DNA of 64,000 bases from Ornithinimicrobium cerasi (GTDB taxonomy: Bacteria; Actinomycetota; Actinomycetes; Actinomycetales; Dermatophilaceae). Under the pieces are notes generated by a model. That model had not been told where the DNA came from and searched no databases. It saw nothing but the letters and a program-made list of their open reading frames with translations. Positions 8,019-16,744 of this stretch are shown piece after piece. Position 1 is the first letter of the stretch. The number at the start of each line of letters is the position of its first letter. A program made the position numbers and the translations under genes. The DNA is taken from the NCBI RefSeq assembly GCF_003702705.1, contig NZ_QZMN01000010.1:1-64000 (forward strand), read 5' to 3'.

Positions 8019-9884
8019 GTGACCCCCGCCGCCTACCTCGCCCTCGTGCTGGCGGTCGGCGCGCTCTGCCAGCTCGCGGCCTACCGTCTGCGGATCCCGT
8101 CCATCCTCCTGCTGCTGGTGGCCGGCTTCTCGCTCGGCCAGGTGGTCAGCCCCGAGAGCATCCTGGGGCGCGACGTGCTCTTCGGCGGGGTGAGCCTGGC
8201 CGTCGGGATCATCCTGTTCGAGGGATCCCTGTCGCTGCGGTTCAAGGAGCTGCGGGGTCTGTCCCGCTCGGTATGGCGTCTGTGCAGCGTCACCGTGCTG
8301 ATCGCCTGGGTGCTCATCACCGCGGCGGCGATGGTCGCGGGGGTCGAGTGGGAGCTGGCGCTGCTCGTCGGGGCGCTGCTGGTCGTCACCGGTCCGACGG
8401 TGATCGCGCCCATCGTCCGACAGCTGCGGCCGACCCGACGGGTGTCCTCCATGCTGCGGTGGGAGGGGATCGTCGTCGACCCGATCGGTGCCGTGCTCGC
8501 CGTGCTCGTCTTCCAGGCGATCATCGTGGGCGGCTCCGAGGGTGCTTTCACGCTGGCGGCGGTCACCCTGGCCAGGACCGTGGGCATCTCGGCCGTGCTG
8601 ACGCTCGTGATCGGCGGGCTGCTCGAGCTGGCGATGCGGCGGCACGTCATCCCGGACTTCCTCGAGGGCGTCGCGTTCCTGGCGGGCGCGGTTGGGGCTC
8701 TCGTGCTGTCCAACCAGCTGCAGGCCGAGAGCGGCCTGCTGACGGTGACGATGCTCGGGATCTACCTGGCCAACCGCCCGGGGCTGCGCCTGGAGCACGT
8801 GCGGGAGTTCAAGGAGAACCTCCAGGTGCTCATCGTGGGGACGCTCTTCGTCCTGCTGGCCGGCCGGGTGACGCCGGCCGAGGTGGTGGCCGTGGCGCCC
8901 ACCGCGCTCGTGTTCGTGGTGCTCCTCATCCTCGTCGTGCGTCCCGCGTCGGTCTGGCTGAGCCTGCTGGGGACCGAGGCGACCCGGGCGGAGCGGACGC
9001 TGATGGCGTTCATGGCGCCGAGAGGCATCGTGGCCGCGGCCGTGACGAGCATCTTCGCCCTGGAGATCGACCACGCGGCCGAGCGGGCCGCGGAGAAGGC
9101 CGACCTGGGGGGTGAGACACCGCTGGAGACGCTGGCCCTGGAAGCCGACGCGGAGCGGCTGCAGGCCCTGGTCGAGGCCTCGGCAGATCTCGTCCCGCTG
9201 GTGTTCGTCACCATCGTCGTGACGGTCGCGGTCTACGGGCTGGGTGTCGGCCGGCTGGCCGAGCGGCTCGGCCTGGCGACCACGACCCCCAACGGGGTGC
9301 TCTTCGCCGGAGCGCCGACGTGGGCGCGGCAGGCCGCCGAGATGCTCAACGGCCTCGGCGTGCCGACGCTGCTCGTCTCGCTGGCGCCGGGGGAGGTGTC
9401 GCAGGCCCGGATGGCGGGGCTGCGGGTGGAGCGCACGCACATCCTCTCGGAGTACGCCGTCGAGGACATGGAGCTCGCCGGCATCGGCTCGCTCGTCGCG
9501 GCCACCTTCGACGACGACACCAACTCGACCGCGGCCCGCGAGTTCGGCCGGACGCTGGGCTCGCAGCACTCCTACCAGCTGCGGCGGCAGGGGGTCGGCA
9601 CCCGGAGCACGCAACGCACGGCGACCCGGCTCACCGCGCCGGTCGCCTTCGACCCCCCGCTGAGCGCCCCCGAGCTCGAGCAGCTCGTGCGGGAGGGGAT
9701 GCAGGTGCGCAGGACGAAGCTCACCGAGCAGCACACGCTGGCGCAGTTCCGGGAGCGGCAGCCGGACGCGGTCCAGCTCTTCTACGTGCAGGGCGGTCGC
9801 GCGCAGGTGGTCACCGCGGACGGGACGACGCCTCCGAGCGGCGTGACCCTGGTCGCGCTCGTGCGGCCGCGCCGCGAGATGTAG
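8019..9884 (+). CDS. CPA1-type cation:proton antiporter with C-terminal nucleotide-binding-like region
   Basis: 621 residues from GTG 8019. The first 410 residues form about 12 membrane segments with family motifs LLLLVAGFSLG, ILFEGSLSLRF and GPTVIAPIVRQL. WEGIVVDPIGAVLA carries the conserved acidic ion-site region and AFMAPRGIVAAAV the conserved arginine. A charged loop (EIDHAAERAAEKADLGGETPL) interrupts before the last segment. From about 425 the protein has a TrkA-N/RCK-like cytosolic part (VLFAGAPTWARQAAEMLNGLGV), suggesting ligand-gated Na+(K+)/H+ exchange. Plasma-membrane role in pH and ion balance is inferred from the family. Confidence 0.88.
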   Translation: MTPAAYLALVLAVGALCQLAAYRLRIPSILLLLVAGFSLGQVVSPESILGRDVLFGGVSLAVGIILFEGSLSLRFKELRGLSRSVWRLCSVTVLIAWVLITAAAMVAGVEWELALLVGALLVVTGPTVIAPIVRQLRPTRRVSSMLRWEGIVVDPIGAVLAVLVFQAIIVGGSEGAFTLAAVTLARTVGISAVLTLVIGGLLELAMRRHVIPDFLEGVAFLAGAVGALVLSNQLQAESGLLTVTMLGIYLANRPGLRLEHVREFKENLQVLIVGTLFVLLAGRVTPAEVVAVAPTALVFVVLLILVVRPASVWLSLLGTEATRAERTLMAFMAPRGIVAAAVTSIFALEIDHAAERAAEKADLGGETPLETLALEADAERLQALVEASADLVPLVFVTIVVTVAVYGLGVGRLAERLGLATTTPNGVLFAGAPTWARQAAEMLNGLGVPTLLVSLAPGEVSQARMAGLRVERTHILSEYAVEDMELAGIGSLVAATFDDDTNSTAAREFGRTLGSQHSYQLRRQGVGTRSTQRTATRLTAPVAFDPPLSAPELEQLVREGMQVRRTKLTEQHTLAQFRERQPDAVQLFYVQGGRAQVVTADGTTPPSGVTLVALVRPRREM

Positions 9885-10035
9885 GTGCGCGGCGTGCGCG
9901 GGGCTTTCGGGTGCTCCGTCTCGGGGGGCGTCGCCACAAACCATGCGTCGGTCTCGGGCGCGTGACGGGACGACACACCGGCCACCTGCCCGGTGCTGGC
10001 GTCCTCGCGGTGGCGACGCTATGGTGCGGGAGAGT

Positions 10036-10085
10036 CAGAAGTTACACATGTGTTGTTTGTGACTTCTGTGACCAGAGTGTATCGA
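10036..10085 (+). promoter_or_regulatory. Promoter/operator region of the secreted-protein and sortase genes
   Basis: An AT-richer island in the 244-bp gap 9885-10128. cagaagt (10036-10042) and acttctg (10062-10068) are inverted copies around a perfect palindrome acacatgtgt (10044-10053). TGTGAC occurs twice at 10058 and 10067 with a 9-bp period, and TATCGA at 10080-10085 could be a -10. Direct repeats of this sort resemble response-regulator sites such as MtrA boxes; that link is inference. Confidence 0.4.
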
Positions 10086-10128
10086 CCAGACGAGCGTGAG
10101 ACCGGTCGTCGCCGTGAAAGGAACCGCC

Positions 10129-10803
10129 ATGCGCACCACCACCGTCCGCGGCCTGGCCGCCGGAGCCGGCGCCGCCGCTGTCCTCCTCCTCGGCGCCGGC
10201 GCTGCCAGCGCCATCCCCGGCCAGCCGACCGGTGACTTCTGGGAGCAGTACTGGGCCGGCGAGGGCCTCGAGGGGGTCAGCTGCATCTCCGCCCCGACCG
10301 GGGGCGCGGAGGGTCAGAGCGAGGTCGGTCTGCAGATCGCCCTCGCGGAGGCCGACTGGGCGCCCCGCCTCGAGGAGGGCAGCGACTGGTTCTCCGTGAT
10401 CCTCAAGGTCGCCGACAACTACGAGCTCTACGACTGGAACGGTTACGGCGCGTACGCCTACGACGGTGAGGTCCCCGGGCAGTCCCCCGGCAACATCACG
10501 CACGTGATCGTGTGCCAGGCCCCGGCCGGGACCGACGGCCCGACCGAGACCGACGGGCCGACCGAGACGGACGGGCCGACCGAGACGGACGGGCCGACCG
10601 AGACGGACGGCCCGACCGAGACCGACGGGCCGACCGAGACCGACGGCCCGACCGAGACCGACGACCCCACCGGTCCTCCGGTCGAGACCGACGGCCCGGC
10701 CACCGCCGGCACGAACATGGGTCTGGTCGGCGGGGCAGCGCTTGCGCTCGCCGGCGCCGGTGCGGCCGGCTGGGCGATGCGTCGTCGCCCCGAGGCCCGC
10801 TGA
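10129..10803 (+). CDS. Secreted repeat protein, probable substrate of the adjacent sortase
   Basis: 224 residues. A signal peptide (MRTTTVRGLAAGAGAAAVLLL to ASA) is followed by a unique domain of about 100 residues with two cysteines (SCISAP, VIVCQAP). Then come seven exact TDGPTE units and a variant, forming an acidic proline/threonine stalk. The C-terminus is a hydrophobic segment (MGLVGGAALALAGAGAAGWAM) ending in RRRPEAR, the layout of a cell-wall sorting signal. However, no LPXTG is present; PATAGTN precedes the membrane segment. ATG 10129 is chosen because AAAGGA lies 8 nt upstream and a signal peptide follows at once. The sortase gene is 37 bp downstream. Confidence 0.8.
   Translation: MRTTTVRGLAAGAGAAAVLLLGAGAASAIPGQPTGDFWEQYWAGEGLEGVSCISAPTGGAEGQSEVGLQIALAEADWAPRLEEGSDWFSVILKVADNYELYDWNGYGAYAYDGEVPGQSPGNITHVIVCQAPAGTDGPTETDGPTETDGPTETDGPTETDGPTETDGPTETDGPTETDDPTGPPVETDGPATAGTNMGLVGGAALALAGAGAAGWAMRRRPEAR
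10531..10674 (+). repeat. 18-bp coding tandem repeat (TDGPTE x7)
   Basis: Seven 18-bp units start at 10531, 10549, 10567, 10585, 10603, 10621 and 10639, each encoding TDGPTE, with only synonymous differences (gac ggc / gac ggg; acc / acg). An eighth degenerate unit (TDDPTG) ends at 10674. Such repeats can expand or contract in frame and change stalk length. Confidence 0.9.
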
Positions 10804-10840
10804 GCCCGCGGCGGCACCTGACCGGCAGACGTCATACCCG

Positions 10841-11437
10841 ATGGCCCGCAGCCTCAGCCTCGTCGTCCCCACCGGCCTGCTCGTCGCCGCCCTCGGCGTG
10901 AGCACGCTCACGGTCCAGGCGGTGGGGGCGCTGGCTGACGGTCGCGGGCCGTCGGTGTCCTCGGACGGCCCGGACGCGCCCGCCTGGGTGTCGGTGCCGG
11001 CGGCCGGGGTGGACCAGGAGCCGGTCACGCCCGAGGGACTCACCGCCCAGGGCACGGTCGACCCGGACCAGGGCGAGGCGATCTGGTACTCGGGCAGCGG
11101 GCGCGTCGTCCCGGGTCAGGTGGGCACGGCCGTCGTCGCGGCGCACATGATCTACTACGACGAGCCGGACGTCTTCTACGACCTGGGCGAGGTCGAGGAG
11201 GGTGACGTGGTCACGGTCGGCTACAACAACGGCACCACCCGTGACTTCGTCGTCACCGACACCCAGCAGATCTCCAAGGAGGGGCTGCAGACCGCGCCGC
11301 AGGTCTGGGGGGACCAGGACGACGTCGCGCGGATCGCGCTCATCACCTGCGACGACTCGCTCGGCGAGCGTCCCGACGGGCAGCGCAAGGCCAACTTCGT
11401 CGCGATCGCCGAGGCCGTCGGGCCCGTCGGGGGCTAG
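10841..11437 (+). CDS. Sortase (actinobacterial class E/F-like)
   Basis: 198-residue transpeptidase anchoring surface proteins. A single N-terminal membrane anchor (LVVPTGLLVAALGVSTLTVQA) is followed by the sortase barrel. The catalytic triad is visible: H102 (VAAHMIYY), C170 (ALITCDDS) and R182 (GQRKANF). It sits directly behind a gene for a protein with a sorting-signal-like C-terminus, so the two probably form a dedicated pair. ATG 10841 starts the membrane anchor without extra residues. Its stop overlaps the stop of the convergent nuclease/phosphatase gene through the tetramer CTAG (11434-11437). Confidence 0.87.
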   Translation: MARSLSLVVPTGLLVAALGVSTLTVQAVGALADGRGPSVSSDGPDAPAWVSVPAAGVDQEPVTPEGLTAQGTVDPDQGEAIWYSGSGRVVPGQVGTAVVAAHMIYYDEPDVFYDLGEVEEGDVVTVGYNNGTTRDFVVTDTQQISKEGLQTAPQVWGDQDDVARIALITCDDSLGERPDGQRKANFVAIAEAVGPVGG

Positions 11438-12564
11438 CGCGCGAGCGCCTCCGCGAACGCCAGGTCGAGGTCCACGTCGACCCACAGCGCGTGGTGGTCG
11501 CTGGCCGCGTCCAGCTCGCGGGTGAGGGTGGGGTACATCTCCCAGCGGCCGGAGGCGGTCCACACCCCCCGCCGGTGGACGCCCGAGGCGGTGATGGCGG
11601 CGTGCAGGGCGGGCGAGCAGAGGATGTAGTCGATCTTGTTGCCCGCGCGCCCCGTGGTGTAGGTCCCCGGCCAGCCGCCGTCGTCGAACGAGGGATGGGT
11701 GCTCACGTCCCGGGGTCCGCCGTCCCCGAGCAGCGGCGCGAGCGGGTCGGAGTCCGGGGTGTCGTTGAGGTCGCCGAGCACGACCACCAGCTCGTCCCCG
11801 GACTCCAGACGCGCGTCGTAGAGCTCGCGGACGCGGGTGGCCTGGCGCATGCGGGTGCGGTTGGACGCGGCCTGCGAGCCGTAGCCCTTGGACTTGAGGT
11901 GGTTGACCAGGACGACCAGCCGCCCCCCGCCCGGGAGACCGACCTCGAACTCGGGGCAGTCGCGGGAGAAGACGCGTGAGCCGCCCACCGTGTCGTCGAC
12001 GTGGCTGGTGATCCGCCGGATCGGGTAGCCGGCGCCGGTCATCAGGCCGACGTCGATGCCGCGCTCGTCGTTGCCGTCGACGAGCATGACGTGCCGGAAC
12101 TCCTCGCCCAGCGGCCCGACGAGGTCGTGGCTGAAGCGGCCGAGCGCGGTGCGGTCCTCGGCCTCGACGACGCCGATGACGTCGGGGGCCAGGTCCGCGA
12201 CCACCTGCGCGGTATGCCGCAGCGCCAGCTCCGTGGGGGACTCTCGCCGCAGCTCGAGCCAGCCGATCCAGTCCCCCCGGCCGTCCGCGACGATGCGCAG
12301 GTCGCCACCGGGCGGTCGGGTGACGAGTCGACCGCGGTTCTGCCGCAGCCGCATCAGCGGTCCCTGGTCCGAGCTGCCGAGGCCCAGCGCGACGAGCAGC
12401 TCGGCGATCCGCGTCTTGTCCTCGGGTGCGTAGACGTCCTGCTGCAGGATCCTGGTCAGGGCGGCGTACTGCTCCAGGTGCTCGCGGTTGGCCTCCCACG
12501 TGTCGGCCGCCAGGATCCGGGCCCGGTCGAAGAGGTTCTCCACGTTGAACGTCGCGATGCGCAC
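11434..12564 (-). CDS. Endonuclease/exonuclease/phosphatase (EEP) family protein
   Basis: 376 residues starting MRIATFNVENLFDRA, the EEP family N-terminus. Metal and catalytic motifs appear in order: FNVENL (6-11), VVEAED, NHLKSKGYGSQA, VLGDLNDTPDSD, KIDYILCS and the final SDHHALW. No signal peptide is present, so it is probably cytosolic. Relatives cleave DNA, RNA or phosphodiesters; the substrate is not predictable here. The ATG at 12564 needs no extension. It is divergent from the MFS gene and shares its stop tetramer with the sortase gene. Confidence 0.87.
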   Translation of the reverse strand: MRIATFNVENLFDRARILAADTWEANREHLEQYAALTRILQQDVYAPEDKTRIAELLVALGLGSSDQGPLMRLRQNRGRLVTRPPGGDLRIVADGRGDWIGWLELRRESPTELALRHTAQVVADLAPDVIGVVEAEDRTALGRFSHDLVGPLGEEFRHVMLVDGNDERGIDVGLMTGAGYPIRRITSHVDDTVGGSRVFSRDCPEFEVGLPGGGRLVVLVNHLKSKGYGSQAASNRTRMRQATRVRELYDARLESGDELVVVLGDLNDTPDSDPLAPLLGDGGPRDVSTHPSFDDGGWPGTYTTGRAGNKIDYILCSPALHAAITASGVHRRGVWTASGRWEMYPTLTRELDAASDHHALWVDVDLDLAFAEALAR

Positions 12565-12634
12565 CCACCCACTGTGGCACCGGCGGCGACGTTCGCGCAG
12601 GGTTCGGGCGGGCGTCGCGGCCTACCCCTGCCCG

Positions 12635-12640
12635 TAGCCT
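12635..12640 (+). promoter_or_regulatory. Predicted -10 element for a leaderless MFS gene
   Basis: TAGCCT lies 6 nt before the GTG start at 12647, with no ribosome binding site. It matches the TANNNT-N6-start spacing seen at several genes in the window. Confidence 0.5.
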
Positions 12641-12646
12641 TGGGCG

Positions 12647-13813
12647 GTGCAGACCAGGACCCTCGCCTCCGTGGCCCTCGTCGTCGGCGGGATCGGGATC
12701 GGGATCACCGAGTTCGTGACGATGGGGCTGCTGCCGCAGATCGCCGAGGGGGTGGGCGTGAGCATCCCGGAGGCCGGGCACACCATCTCGGCCTACGCGC
12801 TCGGCGTGGTGGTCGGGTCACCGCTGGTCGCGCTCGGCGCCTCGCGCCTGCCGCGCCGCCGGGTCCTCGTCGTGCTGATGGCGGTCTTCGCGCTGGGCAA
12901 CGCGCTGAGCGCTCTGGCGCCGACGTACGGGACCCTCGTCGGGGCGCGGTTCCTCTCCGGCCTGCCGCACGGCGGGTTCTTCGGGCTGGCCGCGCTGGTG
13001 GCGGTGGCGATGGCGCCGCGCGGGCAGGGCGGTCGGGCCGTCGGGACGGTGATGCTCGGCATCCCGATCGCGATGGTGGCGGGGGTTCCGCTGGGGACGT
13101 GGGCGGGACAGGAGCTGGGCTGGCGGTCGGCGTACTGGGCCGTGGCGGTGATCGGCGTGGTGACGGCGGTCCTGGTGCGGGCGTGGGTGCCCTCCTTCGC
13201 CGCCGAGCGGGACCAGTCCTTCATGGTCGAGCTGCGGGCCTTCGGGAACCTGCAGTTCTGGCTGACCATGCTCGTCGGGGCGGTGGGCTTCGGCGGGATG
13301 TTCGCGATGTACTCCTACATCGCGCCCACGATCGAGGAGGTCACCGGCCTGGACCGGGCCTGGGTGCCGGTGTTCCTGCTGGTCTACGGCGCCTTCTCGG
13401 TGGTGGGGACGTGGCTGGGCGGGCGGCTGGGCGACTGGTCGGTCCTCCGGACCCTGGCGCTGATGGGGCTGGTGTCGGCGGTGTCGCTGCTGGCGTTCTG
13501 GCAGACGAGCCGGTGGGTGGTCCCGGCCCTGGTCACGCTGGCCTTCGTGGCGGTGTCGGGGTCGGCCTGGGTGATCGCGCTGCAGCTGCGGCTGATGGCG
13601 GTCGCGGGGACGGCTCGCACCCTCGGGGCGGCGATGAACCACTCCTCCCTCAACGTGGCCAACGCGCTGGGCGCCTACGTCGGTGGGCTGGTCATCGCGG
13701 GGGGCTACGGCTTCCGGGCTCCCTCGCTCGTCGGCGCCGGACTGTCGGCCGCCGGGCTGGCGCTGCTGGGTCTCTCGCTCGTGCTGCACCGCCGGGCCGC
13801 CGCCCGCGCATGA
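12647..13813 (+). CDS. MFS transporter, DHA1 (AraJ/NepI-like) family
   Basis: 388 residues with 12 predicted membrane segments. The N-terminus GITEFVTMGLLPQIAEG is characteristic of the DHA1 AraJ/PbuE/NepI group, proton-driven exporters of sugars, purines or drugs. The motif A-like loop lies in the segment 2-3 region (SRLPRRRVLV), and the arginine in FLSGLPHGGFFG follows in segment 4. Substrate unknown. It starts at a GTG placed exactly behind a leaderless -10. It converges on the malic enzyme gene across a perfect 17-bp inverted repeat. Confidence 0.87.
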   Translation: MQTRTLASVALVVGGIGIGITEFVTMGLLPQIAEGVGVSIPEAGHTISAYALGVVVGSPLVALGASRLPRRRVLVVLMAVFALGNALSALAPTYGTLVGARFLSGLPHGGFFGLAALVAVAMAPRGQGGRAVGTVMLGIPIAMVAGVPLGTWAGQELGWRSAYWAVAVIGVVTAVLVRAWVPSFAAERDQSFMVELRAFGNLQFWLTMLVGAVGFGGMFAMYSYIAPTIEEVTGLDRAWVPVFLLVYGAFSVVGTWLGGRLGDWSVLRTLALMGLVSAVSLLAFWQTSRWVVPALVTLAFVAVSGSAWVIALQLRLMAVAGTARTLGAAMNHSSLNVANALGAYVGGLVIAGGYGFRAPSLVGAGLSAAGLALLGLSLVLHRRAAARA

Positions 13814-13838
13814 GGGCGGACAGGGGGTCGGACTGGAT

Positions 13839-13899
13839 ATCGCGGATCGTCGATCACGAGGGAGACGGCCGACCACCGGTTCGATCGACGATCCGCGAT
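13839..13899. terminator. Perfect 17-bp inverted repeat between convergent genes
   Basis: atcgcggatcgtcgatc (13839-13855) is the exact reverse complement of gatcgacgatccgcgat (13883-13899), with a 27-nt spacer. It lies between the stop codons of the MFS and malic enzyme genes and has no T-run. A bidirectional terminator is the simplest reading. Confidence 0.6.
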
Positions 13900-13952
13900 C
13901 ACGGGTCCACCCCCCAGGCAGGCTGCTCTCGCGGGGCGTCGGGTCGGGGCGG

Positions 13953-15668
13953 CTAGATCGCCTCGACGTCGGGGTAGCGGGGCTGCCACATCCGCTCGAA
14001 CACCTGCTGGACGGGGTCGGTGAGCGGGCGCTCGGCGACGCCCTCGTCGGTGGCCTGCTGGGCGACGGCGATGGCGACGGTGGCCGAGACGAGGCGCAGG
14101 TCGCTCATGCCCGGGAGCAGCGGGGCGCCGGGTCGCCACATGTTGACCAGACCGGCGAGGGCCTCGGCGGCCGCGGCGATCATCCCCTCCGTCACCCGCG
14201 TCGCCCGGCAGGCGGCGACGCCCAGGCCGAGCCCGGGGAAGATCAGCGCGTTGTTGGACTGGGCGATCGTGTGCCGTACGCCGTCGTGGTCGACCGGGTC
14301 GAAGGGGCTGCCGGTGGCCACGAGCGCGCGCCCGTCGGTCCACTCGAGGATGTCGGCCGGCGTGGCCTCGGCCCGGCTCGTCGGGTTGGAGAGGGGGAAG
14401 ATGATCGGTCGGGTGTTGTGCCGCGCCATCTCCTCGATGACCTCCTGGGTGAAGGCGCCCCCCTTGGTGGAGGTGCCGATGAGGATCGTCGGCCGCACGT
14501 TGCGGATCACCTCGAGCAGCCCGATCTGGCCCGGGTCGCGGACGTCCCAGTCGGAGACCTCGACGCGCTTGCGCGCCCACGGCTTCTGGAACTCGTGGAG
14601 CCGGTGGTCGTCCTCGAGGTAGAGGCCCTGGATCCCGATCGGCCAGAACCGCGCGTAGGCCTCCTCCTCCGTCTCCGACCGGCCCGTGCGCAGCATCTGG
14701 TCCCGGATCAGGCCCGCGATGCCCATGCCGGCGCTGCCCGCGCCGAAGACGACGATGCGGTGGTCGTCGAGATCCACACCGGTCACGTCGACGGCCGCCA
14801 GCAGGGCGGCGAGCACCACCGCGGCGGTCCCCTGGATGTCGTCGTTGAAGGTGCAGACCTGACCCTTGTAGCGGTCCAGGATCCGGTAGGCGTTGGCCGT
14901 GCCGATGTCCTCCCAGTGGATCAGCGCGCGGGGGAAGAGCCTGTTCACGGTGGTGACGAACTGGTCGATGAAGTCGTCGTAGCGCTGGCCGCGCACCCGG
15001 CTGTGCCGCTCGCCGAGGTAGAGCTCGCTGGAGAGCAGGCCGAGGTTGTCGGTGCCGACGTCGAGGACGATCGGGATGACCCGGCGCGGATGGATGCCCG
15101 CCGCCGCGGTGTAGACCGAGAGCTTGCCGATGGCGATCTGGATGCCCCCGATGCCCTGGTCGCCGATCCCCAGGATGCCCTCGGAGTCGGTGACGCAGAC
15201 GAGGTCGACGTCCTCGGCGCCCAGTCCGTAGTTGTGGAGCGACTGTTCCAGCTTCTCCGGGTGGTCGATGGACAGGAAGACCCCGCGCGGGCGGTTGTAG
15301 GTGTGGCTGAACCGCTCGATCGCCTCGCCGATGGTCGGCGTGTAGATGACGGGGAGCATCTCCTCCAGGTGCGTGGAGACGAGGTGGTAGAAGAGCACCT
15401 CGTTACGGTCCCGGAGCGCGTTGAGGGTGAGGAACTTGCCGAGCATCGACTTGTTGGACCGGTACTGCTCGTAGACCCGCTGGGTCTGGTTCTCCAGGGT
15501 GGTGAAACCGGTCGGCATCAGCCCGTCGATCTCGAGCTTCTCGCGCTCGTCCGCGGTGAACGCGGTGCCGCGGTTGGTCATCGGGTTGGACAGCACCGCC
15601 CGTCCCCGCGTGCGGATGCGCAACGTCCCGTTGCCGATCGTGGTGTCCTGGTCGTACTCACGGCCCAT
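13953..15668 (-). CDS. maeA: NAD-dependent malic enzyme
   Basis: 571 residues, the length of the large (SfcA/MaeA-type) malic enzymes that convert malate to pyruvate and CO2. The N-terminal region contains LPVIYTPTIGEAIERFSH with the conserved tyrosine and RGVFLSIDHPE. The metal-site region WEDIGTANAYRILDRY and FNDDIQGTAAV follow, then the nucleotide-binding fold VFGAGSAGMGIAGLI. SNPTSRAEATPADILEWT and SNNALIFPGLGLG are conserved C-terminal motifs. Cytosolic, linking the TCA cycle to pyruvate. The ATG at 15668 is the only plausible start. Divergent from the lactonase gene. Confidence 0.93.
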   Translation of the reverse strand: MGREYDQDTTIGNGTLRIRTRGRAVLSNPMTNRGTAFTADEREKLEIDGLMPTGFTTLENQTQRVYEQYRSNKSMLGKFLTLNALRDRNEVLFYHLVSTHLEEMLPVIYTPTIGEAIERFSHTYNRPRGVFLSIDHPEKLEQSLHNYGLGAEDVDLVCVTDSEGILGIGDQGIGGIQIAIGKLSVYTAAAGIHPRRVIPIVLDVGTDNLGLLSSELYLGERHSRVRGQRYDDFIDQFVTTVNRLFPRALIHWEDIGTANAYRILDRYKGQVCTFNDDIQGTAAVVLAALLAAVDVTGVDLDDHRIVVFGAGSAGMGIAGLIRDQMLRTGRSETEEEAYARFWPIGIQGLYLEDDHRLHEFQKPWARKRVEVSDWDVRDPGQIGLLEVIRNVRPTILIGTSTKGGAFTQEVIEEMARHNTRPIIFPLSNPTSRAEATPADILEWTDGRALVATGSPFDPVDHDGVRHTIAQSNNALIFPGLGLGVAACRATRVTEGMIAAAAEALAGLVNMWRPGAPLLPGMSDLRLVSATVAIAVAQQATDEGVAERPLTDPVQQVFERMWQPRYPDVEAI

Positions 15669-15742
15669 GCGGACACTCTAGGGCGGCGGACCGACGGAGC
15701 GTCGGGGGTGGCGCTGCCGGGACCCCCTGGCACGATGGCCCG

Positions 15743-16741
15743 ATGACGACCCTCTACCTCGGCGGATACACGACGGACCAGCCACCGGCCACCTCCGGGC
15801 TCGCCAGGGTGAGCTGGACGCACGACGGCTTCGGCGAGGTCGAGCGCCTCGACGGACCGGGGGATCCCTCCTGGCTGGTCCGGGTCTCCGACGCCGAGCT
15901 GTATGCCGTGGGCGAGGGCGACCCCGGGAGGGTCACCCGGGTGCGTCCCGGGGAGGGCGTGGTCGCCGAGGCGTCCGCCGGCGGTCAGGGGACCGCCCAC
16001 CTGGCGCTGTCGCCCGACGGCCGGTGGCTGGTCGCCAGCAACTACGTCGCCGGCAGCGTGGCGCTGGTCGCGGTCGGTGCGGACGGGTCGCTGGAGCAGG
16101 TGGACGAGCTGGGGTTCGAGGGCCGGGGGCCGCACGAGCGCCAGGACGCCCCGCACGCCCACCAGGCGGTCTTCCTCGACGACGGGCGGCTGCTGGTCTG
16201 CGACCTCGGCACCGACGAGGTGCACGAGGTGAGCGTCGGGGACGGGAGGTTGCGGCATACCGGGGACATCGACCTGCCCAGGGGGAGCGGACCCCGCCAC
16301 CTGGCCCTCGCGCCCGGCCGCGACGACCTGCTGTGGGTCGTGGGCGAGCTCGACCAGACGGTGCACACGGTCCGCCGTGCCGACGGGGGGTGGACGGTCA
16401 CCGGGACGGTCTCGACCACCCCCGAGGGCCCCGGCCCGGGGGAGACGACCGCCGCCGGGATCGTGGTGTCGCCGGACGGCTCGCACGTCTACGTCAGCAC
16501 GCGCGGCACGGACACCGTGTCGGTGCTGGCGGCAGGGGAGGACGGGACCCTCACGCTGCGGCAGCAGGTGGTCACCGGGCACTGGCCGCGGTTCATCGGC
16601 TGGATCCCGGGCGAGGAGGGCAGCCACCTGCTCGTCGCCGCCGAGAAGGAGGGCTCCGTCGACGTCTGGGCCGTCGACGAGGGCCTCCTCGAGGAGACCG
16701 GCCACAGTCTCGCGTGGTCCGCCCCGACCTGGGTGGGCTGA
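15743..16741 (+). CDS. Lactonase-family beta-propeller protein (6-phosphogluconolactonase-like)
   Basis: 332 residues starting LYLGGYTTD, as in YbhE/Pgl-type seven-bladed propellers. Repeated blade motifs include LALSPDGRWLVASNY, DAPHAHQAVFLDDGRLLVCDLGTDE, GPRHLALAPGRD and IVVSPDGSHVYVSTRG. The H-A-H and G-P-R-H residues belong to the family active site. Known members hydrolyse 6-phosphogluconolactone or related lactones. The gene lies 3 bp before a VIT-family gene and two genes before zwf, whose product would supply its substrate, so a pentose-phosphate role is likely. CACGAT sits 6 nt before the ATG and could be a leaderless -10. Confidence 0.83.
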   Translation: MTTLYLGGYTTDQPPATSGLARVSWTHDGFGEVERLDGPGDPSWLVRVSDAELYAVGEGDPGRVTRVRPGEGVVAEASAGGQGTAHLALSPDGRWLVASNYVAGSVALVAVGADGSLEQVDELGFEGRGPHERQDAPHAHQAVFLDDGRLLVCDLGTDEVHEVSVGDGRLRHTGDIDLPRGSGPRHLALAPGRDDLLWVVGELDQTVHTVRRADGGWTVTGTVSTTPEGPGPGETTAAGIVVSPDGSHVYVSTRGTDTVSVLAAGEDGTLTLRQQVVTGHWPRFIGWIPGEEGSHLLVAAEKEGSVDVWAVDEGLLEETGHSLAWSAPTWVG

Positions 16742-16744
16742 GCG

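Noticed and set aside
6854-9884. A lasso-peptide or other RiPP cluster
   Set aside because: No precursor, cyclase, B1/B2 protease or dedicated ABC exporter was found near the kinase/PqqD pair; the antiporter is of a general type.
10531-10674. Regular 18-bp repeats as a CRISPR array
   Set aside because: Units are directly adjacent with no spacers and encode TDGPTE in frame in a secreted protein.
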